Source: Protopterus annectens (taxonomy: Eukaryota; Chordata; Ceratodontiformes; Protopteridae). From it: DNA of 64,000 bases. Both the position numbers and the translations under genes were made by a program. Position 1 is the first letter of the stretch; every line of letters starts with the position of its first letter. Positions 12,230 to 25,200 of the stretch are shown in pieces. Location: assembly GCF_019279795.1 (NCBI RefSeq), contig NC_056732.1:183580438-183644437 (forward strand), read 5' to 3'. The notes below the pieces were generated by a model. It ran no database searches. It saw only the letters and a list, made by a program, of their open reading frames with translations, and was not told the origin of the DNA.

Positions 12230-13636
12230 CATATATCCTTACTGAAAGAACAGTTGTTTGTGTCAATTAAATTGAATGACAGTTTCAGTGAACAGTGCAA
12301 TGTTAATACGTTATATCTGAAAGTATCAGTTAATTTTCAGGACAACTGAAATTAAGTGCTATTTCATGTATTGCTATGCTATGCTGCACAAAGTCTGTGT
12401 GCCTTCTTTTGTGATCATGATATCTATGTGCTGGAGCAGGATAGATGACTGTGGAGGTAATACATTTAAGTAAGGGTAAGGAAGTCTGGGGACCATATGT
12501 ATTAAGTAAGGGTAAGGAAGCCTGGGGACAACATGCATTAAGAAAGGGTAAGGGAGCCTAGGGACTGCATGTATTAAGTAAGGGTAAGGAAGCCTGGGGA
12601 CCACATATATTAAGTAAGGGTAAGGAAGCCTCGGGACCACAAGTATTAAGTAAGGGTAAGGAATCTGGGGACCACATGTATTAAGTAAGGGTAAGGAAGC
12701 CTAGGGACCGCATGTATTAAGTAAGGGTAAGGAAGCCTGGGGACCACATGTATTAAGTAAGGGTAAGGAAGCCTGGGGACCACATGTATTAAGTAAGGGT
12801 AAGGAACCTGGGGACTACATGTATTAAGTAAGGGTAAGGAAGCCTGGGAACCATATGTATTAAGTAAGGGTAAGGAACCTGGGGTCACATGTATTAAGTA
12901 ATGGTAAGGAAGCCTGGGGAACGCATGTATTAAGTAAGGAGAAGGAAGCCTGGGGACCATATGTATTAAATAAGGGTAAGGAAGCCTGGGGACCACATGT
13001 ATTAAGTAAGTGTATGGATGCCTGGGAACCACATGCATTAAGTAAGGATAAGACAGCCTGGGGATCACATGTATTAAGAAAGGGTAAGGAAGGCTGGGGA
13101 CCACATGTATTAAGTAAGGGTAAGGAACCTGTGGACCACATGTATTAAGTAAGGGTAAGGAAGCCTGGGGAGCACATGTATTAAGTAAGGGTAAGGAAGC
13201 CTGGGAACCGCATGTATTGGGTAAGGGTAAGGAAGCTTGGGAACCACATGTATTTAGTAAGGATAAGGAAGCCTGGGTACTACATGTATTAAGTAAGGGC
13301 AAGGAAGCCTGGAGACCACATGTATTAAGTAAGGGTAAGGAAGTCTGGGGACCACATATATTAAGTAAGGGTAAGGAAGCCTGAGGACCACATGTATTAA
13401 GTAAAGGTAAGGAAGCCTGGGGACCACATGTATTAAGTAAGGGTAAAAAAGCCTGGGGACCACATGTATTAAGTAAGGGTAAGGAAGCCTGGGGACTACA
13501 TGTATTAAGTAAGGGTAAGGAAGCCTGGGGACTAGATGTATTAAGTAAGGGTAAGGAAGTCTGAGACTACATGTATTAAGTAAGGGTAAGCAAGCCTGGG
13601 GACTACAAGTATTAAGTAGGGTAAGGAAGCCTGCGG

Positions 13637-16600
13637 ACTTCAAGTATTAAGTACGGGTAAGGAAGCCTGGGGACTACATGTATTAAGTAAGGGTAAGGAA
13701 GCCTGGGGACCACATGTATTAAGTAAGGGTAATGAAGCCTGGGGACCATATGTATTAAGTAAGGGTAAGGAAGCCTGGGGTCCGCATGTATTAAGTAAGG
13801 GTAAGGAAGCCTGGGGGCCACATGTATTAAGTAAGGGTAATGAAGCCTGGGGACCACATGTATTAAGTAAGGGTAAGGAAGCCTGGGGTCCCCATGTATT
13901 AAGCAAAGGTAAGGAACCCTGCAGACCACATGTTTTAAGAAAGGGTAATGAAGCCTGGGGACCACATGTATTAAGTAAGGGTAAGGACGCCTGGGGACCA
14001 CATGTACTAAGTAAGGGTAAAGAAGCCTGAGGACAATATGTATTAAGTAAGGGTAAGGAAGCCTGGGGACAACGTGTATTAAGTAAGGGTAAGGAAGCCA
14101 GGGGAACACATGTATTAAGTAAGGGTAAGGAAGCCTGGGGACCACATGTATTAAGTAAGGGTAAGGAAGCCTGGGGACTAAATGTATTAAGTAAGGGTAA
14201 GGAACCTGGGGACAACATGCATTAAGAAAGGGTAAGGGAGCCTGGGGACCACATGTATTAAGTAAGGGTAAGGAAGCCTGGGGACCACATGTATTAAGTC
14301 AGGTTAAAGAACCTGGGGACCACATGTATTAAGTAAGGTTAAGGAAGCCTGGGGACCACATGTATTAAGTAAGGGTAAGGAGCCTGGGGACTACATGTAT
14401 TAAGTAAGGGTAAGGAAGCCTGGGGCCACATGTATTAAGTAATGGTAAGGAAGCCTGGGGAACACATGTATTAAGTAAGGGTAAGGAAGCCTGGGGACCA
14501 TATGTATTAAATAAGGGTAAGGAAGCCCGGGGACCACATGTATTAAGTAAGTGTGTGGATGCCCGGGGACCACATGCATTAAGTAAGGGTAAGACAGCCT
14601 GGGGACCATATGTATTAAATAAGGGTAAGGAAGCCTGGGGACCACATGTATTATGTTAAGTGTATGGATGCCTAGGGACCACATGCATTAAGTAAGGGTA
14701 AGACAGCCTGGGGATCACATGTATTAAGAAAGGGTAAGGAAGGCTGGGGACAATGTGTATTAAGTAAGGGTAAGGAACCTGGGGACCACATGTATTAAGT
14801 AATGGTAAGGAAGCCTGGGAACCACATGTATTGGGTAAGGGTAAGGAAGTCTGGGAACCACATGTATTAAGTAAGGGTAAGGAAGCCTGGGTACTACATG
14901 TATTAAGTAAGGGCAAGGAAGCCTGGGGACCACATGTATTAAGTAAGGGTAAGGAAGCCTGGGGAACACATGTATTAAGTAAGGGTAAGGAAGCCTGAGG
15001 ACCACATGTATTAAGTAAAGGTAAGGAAGCCTGGGGACCACATGTATTAAGTAAGGGTAAAAAAGCCTGGGGACCACATGTATTAAGTAAGGGTTAGGAC
15101 GCCTGGGGACCACATGTACTAAGTAAGGGTAAAGAAGCCTGGGGACCACATGTATTAAGTAAGGGTAAGGAAGCCTGGGGACTAAATGTACTAAGTAAGG
15201 GTAAGGAAGCCTGGGGACTACAAGTATTAAGTAGGGTAAGGAAGCCTGCGGACTTCAAGTATTAAGTACGGGAAGGGAAGCCTAGGGACTACATGTATTA
15301 AGTAAGAGTAAGGAAGCCTGGGGAACACATGTATTAAGTAAGGGTAATGAAGCCTGGAGAAAACATGCATTAAGTAAGGGTAAGGAAGCCTGGTGTCCAT
15401 ATGTATTAAGTAAGGGTAAGGAAGCCTAGGGACCACATGTATTAAGTAAGGGTAATGAAGCCTGGGGACCACATGTATTAAGTAAGGGTAAGGAGGCCTG
15501 GGGTCCGCATGTATTAAGTAAGGGTAAGGAAGCCTGGGGACCACATGTATTAAGTAAGGGTAATGAAGCCTGGAGACCACATGTATTAAGTAAGGGTAAG
15601 GATGCCTGGGGACCACATGTATTAAGTAAGGGTAAAGAAGCCTGGGGACCACATGTATTAAGTAAGGGTAAGGAAGCCTGGGGACCACATGTATTAAGTA
15701 AGGGTAAGGAAGCCTGGGGACTAAATGTATTAAGTAAGGGTAAGGAAGCCTGGGGACCACATGTATTAAGTCAGGGTAAGGAAGCCTGGGGACTGAATGT
15801 ATTAAGTAAGGGTAAGGAAGCCTGGGGAACCATGTGTATTAATCAGGGTAAGGAAGCCTGGGGACCACATATATTAAGTAAGAGTAAGTAAGCCTGGGGA
15901 CCACATGTATTAAGTAAGGGTAAGGAAGCCTGGGGACTAAATGTATTAAATAAGGGTAAGGAAGCCTGGGGACCACATATGTATTAAGTAAGGGTAAGGA
16001 AGCCTGGGGACCACATGTATTAAATAAGGGTAAGGATGCCTGGGGACCACATGTATTATGTAAGGGTAAAGAAGCCTGGGGACCACTTGTATTAGGTAAG
16101 GGTAAAAAAGCCTGGGGACCACATGTATTAAATAAGGGTAAGGAAGCCTCGGGACCACATGTATTAAGAAAGGGTAAGGAAGCCTGGGGACCACATGTGT
16201 TAAGTAAGGGTAAGGAAGCCTGGGGACCACATGTATTAAGAAAGGGTAAGGAAGCCTGGGGACCACATGTATTAAGTAAGGGTAAAGAAGCCTGGGACCA
16301 TATGTATTAAGAAAGGGTAAGGAATCCTGGGGACCACATGCATTAAGTAAGGGTAAGGATGCCTGGGGACCACATGTATTAAGTAAGGGTAAGGAAGCTT
16401 GGGGACCATATGTATTAAGTAAGGGTAAGGAAGCCTGGGGACCACATGTATTATGTAAGGGTAAGGAAGCATGGGGACCACATGTATTAACTAAGGGTAA
16501 GTAAGCCTTGCGACCACCAGTGTTAAGTAAGGGTAAGGAAGCCTAGGGACCACATGTATTAAGTAAGGGTAAGGAAGCCTGGGCACCACATGTATTAATT

Positions 16601-17801
16601 AAGGGTAATAAAGCCTGGGGACCACATGTATTAAGTTAGGGCAAGGAAGCCTGGGGACCACATGTATTAAGTAAGGGTAAGTAAGCCTGGGGACTAAATG
16701 TATTAAGTAAGGGTAAGGAAGCCTGGGGACCACATGTATTAAGTAAGGCTTTGGAACCTGGGGACAACATGCATTAAGAAAGGGTAAGGAAGCCTGGGGA
16801 CCACATGTATTAAGTAACGTTAAAGAACCTGGGGACCACATGTATTAAGTAAGGGCAAGGAAGCCTGGGGACCACATGTATAAAGTAAGGGTAAGGAACC
16901 TGTGGACTACATGTATTAATTAAGGGTAAGGAAGCCTGGGAACCACATGTATTAAGTAAGGGTAAGGAAGCCTGGAGCCACATGTATTAAGTAATGGTAA
17001 GGAAGCCTGGGGAACACATGTATTAAGTAAGGGTAAGGAAGCCTGGGGACCATATGTATTAAATAAGGGTAAGGAAGCCTGGGGACCACATGTATTAAGT
17101 AAGTGTATGGATGCCTGGGGACCACATGCATTAGGTAAGGGTAAGACAGCCTGGGGATCACATGTATTAAGAAAGGGTAAGGAAGGCTGGGGACCACATG
17201 TATTAAGTAAGGGAAAGGAACCTGGGGACCACATGTATTAAGTAAGGGTAAGGAAGCCTAGGAACCACATGTATTGGGTAAGGGTAAGGAAGTCTGGGAA
17301 CCACATGTATTAAGTAAGGGTAAGGAAGCCTGGGTACTACATGTATTAAGTAAGGGCAAGGAAGCCTGGGGACCACATGTATTAAGTAAGGGTAAGGAAG
17401 TCTGTGGACGACATGTATTAAGTAAGGGTAAGGAAGCCTGGGAACCACATGTATTAAGTAAGGGTAAGGAAACCTGGGGACCACATGTATTAAGTAAGGG
17501 TAAAAAAGCCTGAGGACCACATGTATTAAGTAAGGGTAAGGAAGTCTGGGGACTACATGTATTAAGTAAGGGTAAGGAAGCCTGGGGACTACATGTATTA
17601 AGTAAGGGTAAGGAAGCCTGGGGACTAGATGCATTAAGTAAGGGTAAGGAAGTCTGAGACTACATGTATTATGTAAGGGTAAGGAAGCCTGGGGACTAAA
17701 TGTACTAAGTAAGGGTAAGGAAGCCTGGGGACTACATGTATTAAGTAAGGGTAAGCAAGCCTGGGGACTACAAGTATTAAGTAGGGTAAGGAAGCCTGCA
17801 G
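13637..17801. repeat. Minisatellite super-unit 1 (about 4.2 kb)
   Basis: The variant phrase ACTTCAAGTATTAAGTACGG marks positions in the array at 13637, 15252, 17802 (one substitution), 19348, 22285 and 23903. Spacings alternate: 1615, 2550, 1546, 2937 and 1618 bp. This gives a super-unit with two markers each, and the first runs from 13637 to about 17801. It is the most diverged of the three from the later two. Boundaries are arbitrary, set on the marker. Confidence 0.7.
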
Positions 17802-20800
17802 ACTTCAAGTGTTAAGTACGGGTAGGGAAGCCTGGGGACTACATGTATTTAGTAAGGGTAAGGAAGCCTGGGGAAGACATATATTAAGTAAGGGTAATGA
17901 AGCCTGGAGACCACATACATTAAGTAAGGGTAAGGAAGCCTGGGGTCCATATGTATTAAGTAAGGGTAAGGAATCCTAGGGACCACATGTACTAAGTAAG
18001 GGTAATGAAGACTGGGGACCACATGTATTAAGTAAGGGTAAGTAAGCCTGGGGTCTGCATGTATTAAGTAAGGGTAAGGAAGCCTGGGGACCACATGTAT
18101 TAAGTAAGGGTAATGAAGCCTGGAGACCACATGTGTTAAGTAAGGGTAAGGACGCCTGGGGACCACATGTATTAAGTAAGGGTAAAGAAGGCTGAGGACA
18201 ATATGTATTAAGTAAGGGTAAGGAAGCCTGGGGACCATGTGTATTAAGTATGGGTAAGGAAGCCAGGGGACCACATGTATTAAGGAAGGGTAAGGAAGCC
18301 TGGGAACCACATGTATTAAGTAAGGGTAAGGAAGCCTGGGGACTAAATGTATTAAGTAAGGGTAAGGAAGCCTGGGGAACACATGTATTAAGTAAGGGTA
18401 AGGAAACCTGGGGACTGAATGTATTAAGTAAGGGTAAGGAAGCCTGGGGACCATGTGTATTAGTAAGGGTAAGGATGCCAGGGGACCACATGTATTAAGT
18501 AAGGGTAAGGAAGCCTGGGGACCACATGTATTAAGTAAGGGTAAGGAAGCCTGGGGACTAAATGTATTAAATAAGGGTAAGGAAGCCTGGAGACCACATA
18601 TGTATTAAGTAAGGTTAAGGAAGCCTGGGGAACCACATGTACTAAATAAGGGTAAGGACGCCTGGGTCCACATGTATTATGTAAGTGTAAAGAAGCCTGG
18701 GGACCACATGTATTAAGTAAGGGTAAAAAAGCCTGGGGACCACATGTATTAAATAAGGGTAAGGAAGCCTCGGGACCACATGTACTAAGTAAGGGTAAGG
18801 AAGCCTGGGGACCACATGTATTAAGAAAAGGTAAGGAAGCCTGGGGACCACATGTATTAAGTAAGGGTAAAGAAGCCTGGGACCATATGTATTAAGAAAG
18901 GGTAAGGAAGCCTGGCGACCACATGTATTAAGTAATGGTAAGGAAGCCTGGGGACTACATGTATTAAGTAAGGGTAAGTAAGCCTGGGGGACACCAGTGT
19001 TATGTAAGGGTAAGGAAGCCTGGGGACCACATATATTAATTAAGGGTAAGGTATCCTGGGGACCACATGTATTAAGTAAGGGTAAGGAAGCCCAGGGACC
19101 ACATGTATTAAGTAAGGGTAAGGGAGCCTGGGGACCAAATGTATTATGTAAGGGTAAGTAAGACGGGGATCACATGTATTAAATAATGGTAAGGAAGCCT
19201 AGGGACTACATGTATTAAGTAAGGGTAAGGAAGCCTGGGGACTACATATATTAAGTAAGGGTAAGGAAGCCTGGGGACTACATCTATTAAGTAAGGGTAA
19301 GCAAGCCTGGGGACTACAAGTATTAAGTAGGGGAAGGAAGCCTGGGGACTTCAAGTATTAAGTACGGGTAGGGAAGGCTGGGGACTACATGTATTAAGTA
19401 AGGGTAAGGAAGCCTGGGGACCATGTGTATTAATCACTGTAAGAAAGCCTGCGGACCACATGTATTAAGTAAGGGTAAGGAAGCCTGGGGACCACATGTA
19501 TTAAGTAAGGGTAAGGAAGCCTGGGGACCACATGTATTAACAAAGGGTAAGGAAGCCTGGGGACCACATGTATTAAGTAATGGTAAAGAAGCCTGAGGAC
19601 CATATGTATTAAGTAAGGGTAAGGAATCCTGGGGACCACGTATATTAAGTAAGGGTAAGGAAGCCTGGGGACTAAATGTATTAAGTAAGGATAAGGAAGC
19701 CTGGGGACTACATGTATTAAGTAAGGGAAAGGAAGCCTGGGGACCATACGTATTAAGTAAGGGTAAGGAAGCCTGGGGTCTGCATGTATTTAGTAAGTGT
19801 AAGGAAGCCTGGGGACCACATGCATTAAGTAAGGGTAAGGAAGCCTGGGGAGCACATGTATTAAGAAAGGGTAAGGAAGCCTGGGGTCCACATTCATTAA
19901 GTAAGGGTAAAGAAGCCTGGGGACCACATGTATTAAGTAAGGGTAAGGAAACTTGGGGACCATATGCATTAAGTAAGGCTAAGGAAGCCTGGGGTCCACA
20001 TGTATTATGTAAGGGTAAGGAAGCATGGGGACCACATGTATTAAGTAAGGGTAAGTAAGCCTGGAGACCACCAGAGTTAAGTAAGGGTAAGGAAGCCTGG
20101 GTACCACATGTATTAATTAAGGGTAATAAAGCCTGGGGACCACATGTATTAAGTTAGGGCAAGGAAGCCTGGGGACCACATTTATTAAGTAATGGTAAGG
20201 AAGCCTCGGGACCAAATGTATTAAGTAAGGGTAAGGAAGCCTGGGGACCAGATATATTAAGTAAGGGTAAGGAAGCTTGGGGACCATTTGTATTAAGTAA
20301 GGGTGAGATAGCCTGTTGACCACATGTATTAAGTAAGGGTAAGGAAGCTTGGGGGCCACATGTATTAAGTAAGGATAAGGAAGCTTGGGGACCACTTGTA
20401 TTAAGTAAGTGTATGTAAGCCTGGGGACCACATGTATTAAGTAAGGATAAGCAAGCCTGGCAACACATGTATTAAGTAAGGGTAAGGAAGCCAGGGGACT
20501 ACATGTATTAAGTAAGGCTAAGGAAGCCTGGGGACCACATGTATTAAGTGAGGGTAAGGAAGCCTGGAGAACTCATGTATTAAGTAAGGGTAAGGAAGCC
20601 TGGGATAACATGTTTTAAGTAAGGATAAGGAAGCCTGGGGACCACATGTATTAAGTGAAGGTAAGCAAGCCTGGGGACCACACATATTAAATAATGGTAA
20701 GAAAGCCTAGGGATCACATGTATTAAGAAAGGGTAAGGAAGCTTGGGGACCACATGTATTAAGTGAGGGTAAAGGAGCCTGGGTACCACACGTATTATGT

Positions 20801-22284
20801 AAGGGTAAGAAAGCCTGGGGACCACATCTATTAACTACGGGTAAAGAAGCCTGGGGACCACATGTATTAAGTAAGGGTAAGGAAGCCTGGGGACCAAATG
20901 TATTAAGTAAGGGTAAGGTAGCCTGGGGACTACATGTATTAAGTAAGGGTAAGGAAGCCTTGGGACCACATGTATTCAGTAAGGGTATGAAAGCCTGGGG
21001 ACCACATGTATTAAGTAAGGGTAAGGAAGCCTGGGGACCACATGTATTAAGTAAGGGGAAGGAAGCCTGGAGACCACATGTATTAAGTACGGGGAAGGAA
21101 GCCTGGGGACCACATGTATTAAGTAAGAGTAAAGAAGCCTGGGGACCACATGTATTAAGTAAGAGTAAGGAAGCCTGGGGACCACATGTATTAAGTAAGG
21201 GTAAGGAACCTGGGGCCACATGTATTAAGTAAGTGTAAGGAAGCTGGGGACCACATGTATTAAGTAAGGGTATGGAAGCATGGGGACCACAGGTATTAAG
21301 TAAGGGTTAGGAAGCGTGGGGACCACATGTATTAAGTAATGGTAAGGAAGCCTAGGAACCACATGTACTTAGTAAGGTAAAAGAGCCTGGGGACTACATG
21401 TATTAAGTAAGGGTAAGGAAGTCTATGCACCACATGTATTAAGTAAGGTAAGGAATCCTGGGGACCACATGAATTAAATAAGGGTAAGAAAGTTTGGCGA
21501 CCACATGTATTAAGTAAGGGTATGGAAGCCTAGGGACCACAATTATTACGTAATGGTAAGGAACCTGGCGACCACATGTATTAAGTAAGTGTAAGGAAGC
21601 CTGGGGACCACACGTATTAAGTAAGGGTAGGAAGCCTGGGGACCACATGTATTAAGTAAGGGTAAGGAAGCCTGGGAACTACATATATTAAGTAAGGGTA
21701 AGGAAGCCTGGGGACTACATCTATTAAGTAAGGGTAAGCAAGCCTGGGGACTACAAGTATTACGTAGGGGAAGGAAGCCTGGGGACCACATGTATTAAGT
21801 AAGGGTAAGGAAGCCTGGGGACTACATATATTAAGTAAGGGTAAGGAAGCATGGGGACCACAGGTATTAAGTAAGGGTTAGGAAGCGTGGGGACCACATG
21901 TATTAAGTAATGGTAAGGAAGCCTAGGAACCACATGTACTTAGTAAGGTAAAAGAGCCTGGGGACTACATGTATTAAGTAAGGGTATGGAAGTCTCTAGA
22001 CCACATGTATTAAGTAAGGTAAGGAATCCTGGAGACCACATGAATTAAATAAGGGTAAGAAAGTCTGGCGACCACATGTATTAAGTAAGGGTATGGAAGC
22101 CTGGGGACCACATGTATTACGTAACGGTAAGGAACCTGGCGACCACATGTATTAAGTAAGTGTAAGGAAGCCTGGGGACTAAATGTACTAAGTAAGGGTA
22201 AGGAAGCCTGGGGACTACATGTATTAAGTAAGGGTAAGCAAGCCTGGGGACTACAAGTATTAAGTAGGGTAAGGAAGCCTGCAG
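17802..22284. repeat. Minisatellite super-unit 2 (about 4.5 kb)
   Basis: This block is closely matched by the block starting at 22285. Variant-specific text recurs at an offset of 4483 bp (17802 with 22285, and 18498 with 22981), rising to 4555 bp (19348 with 23903, and 19747 with 24302), 4591 bp (20468 with 25059) and 4952 bp (21232 with 26184, and 21791 with 26743). The first two steps are 72 and 36 bp, exact multiples of the basic unit. Gains and losses were therefore in register, as expected from unequal exchange or slippage. Confidence 0.85.
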
Positions 22285-25200
22285 ACTTCAAGTATTAAGT
22301 ACGGGTAGGGAAGCCTGGGGACTACATGTATTAAGTAAGGGTAAGGAAGCCTGGGGAAGACATATATTAAGTAAGGGTAATGAAGCCTGGAGACCACATA
22401 CATTAAGTAAGGGTAAGGAAGCCTGGGGTCCATATGTATTAAGTAAGGGTAAGGAATCCTAGGGACTACATGTATTAAGTAAGGGTAATGAAGACTGGGG
22501 ACCACATGTATTAAGTAAGGGTAAGTAAGCCTGGGGTCCGCATGTATTAAGTAAGGGTAAGGAAGCCTGGGGACCACATGTATTAAGTAAGGGTAATGAA
22601 GCCTGGAGACCACATGTGTTAAGTAAGGGTAAGGACGCCTGGGGACCACATGTATTAAGTAAGGGTAAAGAAGGCTGAGGACAATATGTATTAAGTAAGG
22701 GTGAGGAAGCCTGGGGACCATGTGTATTAAGTATGGGTAAGGAAGCCAGGGGACCACATGTATTAAGTAAGGGTAAGGAAGCCTGGGAACCACATGTATT
22801 AAGTAAGGGTAAGGAAGCCTGGGGACTAAATGTATTAAGTAAGGGTAAGGAAGCCTGGGGACCACATGTATTAAGTAAGGGTAAGGAAGCCTGGGGACTG
22901 AATGTATTAAGTAAGGGTAAGGAAGCCTGGGGACCATGTGTATTAGTAAGGGTAAGGATGCCAGGGGACCACATGTATTAAGTAAGGGTAAGGAAGCCTG
23001 GGGACCACATGTATTAAGTTAGGGTAAGGAAGCCTGGGGACTAAATGTATTAAATAAGGGTAAGGAAGCATGGGGACCACATATGTATTAAGTAAGGTTA
23101 AGGAAGCCTGGGGAACCACATGTACTAAATAAGGGTAAGGACGCCTGGGCCCACATGTGTTATGTAAGTGTAAAGAAGCCTGGGGACCACATGTATTAAG
23201 TAAGGGTAAAAAATCCTGGGGACCACATGTATTAAATAAGGGTAAGGAAGCCTCGGGACCACATGTACTAAGTAAGGGTAAGGAAGCCTGGGGACCACAT
23301 GTATTAAGAAAGGGTAAGGAAGCCTGGGGACCACATGTATTAAGTAAGGGTAAGGAAGCCTGGGGACCACATGTATTACGAAAGGGTAAGGAAGCCTGGG
23401 GACCACATGTATTAAGTAAGGGTAAAGAAGCCTGGGACCATATGTATTAAGAAAGGGTAAGGAAGCCTGGCGACCGCATGTATTAAGTAATGGTAAGGAA
23501 GCCTGGGGACTACATGTATTAAGTAAGGGTAAGTAAGCCTGGGGGCCACCAGTGTTATGTAAGGGTAAGGAAGCCTGGGGACCACATATATTAATTAAGG
23601 GTAAGGTATCCTGGGGACCACATGTATTAAGTAAGGGTAAGGAAGCCCGGGGACCACATGTATTAAGTAAGGGTAAGGGAGCCTGGGGACCAAATGTATT
23701 ATGTAAGGGTAAGTAAGACGGGGATCATATGTATTAAATAATGGTAAGGAAGCCTGGGGACTACATGTATTAAGTAAGGGTAAGGAAGCCTGGGGACTAC
23801 ATATATTAAGTAAGGGTAAGGAAGCCTGGGGACTACATCTATTAAGTAAGGGTAAGCAAGCCTGGGGACTACAAGTATTAAGTAGGGGAAGGAAGCCTGG
23901 GGACTTCAAGTATTAAGTACGGGTAGGGAAGGCTGGGGACTACATGTATTAAGTAAGGGTAAGGAAGCCTGGGGACCATGTGTATTTATCAGGGTAAGGA
24001 AGCCTGCGGACCACATGTATTAAGTAAGGGTAAGGAAGCCTGGGGACCACATGTATTAAGTAAGGGTAAGGAAGCCTGGGGACCACATGTATTAACAAAG
24101 GGTAAGGAAGCCTGGGGACCACATGTATTAAGTAATGGTAAAGAAGCCTGAGGACCATATGTATTAAGTAAGGGTAAGGAATCCTGGGGACCACGTATAT
24201 TAAGTAAGGGTAAGGAAGCCTGGGGACTAAATGTATTAAGTAAGGATAAGGAAGCCTGGGGACTACATGTATTAAGTAAGGGAAAGGAAGCCTGGGGACC
24301 ATACGTATTAAGTAAGGGTAAGGAAGCCTGGGGTCTGCATGTATTTAGTAAGTGTAAGGAAGCCTGGGGACCACATGCATTAAGTAAGGGTAAGGAAGCC
24401 TGGGGAGCACATGTATTAAGAAAGGGTAAGGAAGCCTGGGGTCCACATGCATTAAGCAAGGGTAAAGAAGCCTGGGGATCACATGTATTAAGTAAGGGTA
24501 AGGAAACTTGGGGACCATATGCATTAAGTAAGGCTAAGGAAGCCTGGGGTCCACATGTATTATGTAAGTGTAAGGAAGCATGGGGACCACATGTATTAAG
24601 TAAGGGTAAGTAAGCCTGGAGACCACCAGAGTTAAGTAAGGGTAAGGAAGCCTAGGGACCACATGTATTAGGTAAGGGTAAGGAAGCCTGGGTACCACAT
24701 GTATTAATTAAGGGTAATAAAGCCTGGGGACCACATGTATTAAGTTAGGGCAAGGAAGCCTGGGGACCACATTTATTAAGTAAGGGTAAGGAAGCCTCGG
24801 GACCAAATGTATTAAGTAAGGGTAAGGAAGCCTGGGGACCAGATATATTAAGTAAGGGTAAGGAAGCTTGGGGACCATTTGTATTAAGTAAGGGTGAGAT
24901 AGCCTGTTGACCACATGTATTAAGTAAGGGTAAGGAAGCTTGGGGGCCACATGTATTAAGTAAGGATAAGGAAGCTTGGGGACCACTTGTATTAAGTAAG
25001 TGTATGTAAGCCTGGGGACCACATGTATTAAGTAAGGATAAGCAAGCCTGGCAACACATGTATTAAGTAAGGGTAAGGAAGCCAGGGGACTACATGTATT
25101 AAGTAAGGCTAAGGAAGCCTGGGGACCACATGTATTAAGTGAGGGTAAGGAAGCCTGGGTACCACACGTTTTATGTAAGGGTAAGAAAGCCTGGGGACCA

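Noticed and set aside
12860-13643. Long Pro/Leu/Tyr-rich open frames inside the 12.4-28.2 kb array as a family of repeat proteins
   Set aside because: They are translations of the 36-bp repeat in all frames on both strands. Frames are broken by 1-bp indels, the same DNA codes several unrelated peptides, and there is no promoter or splice evidence.
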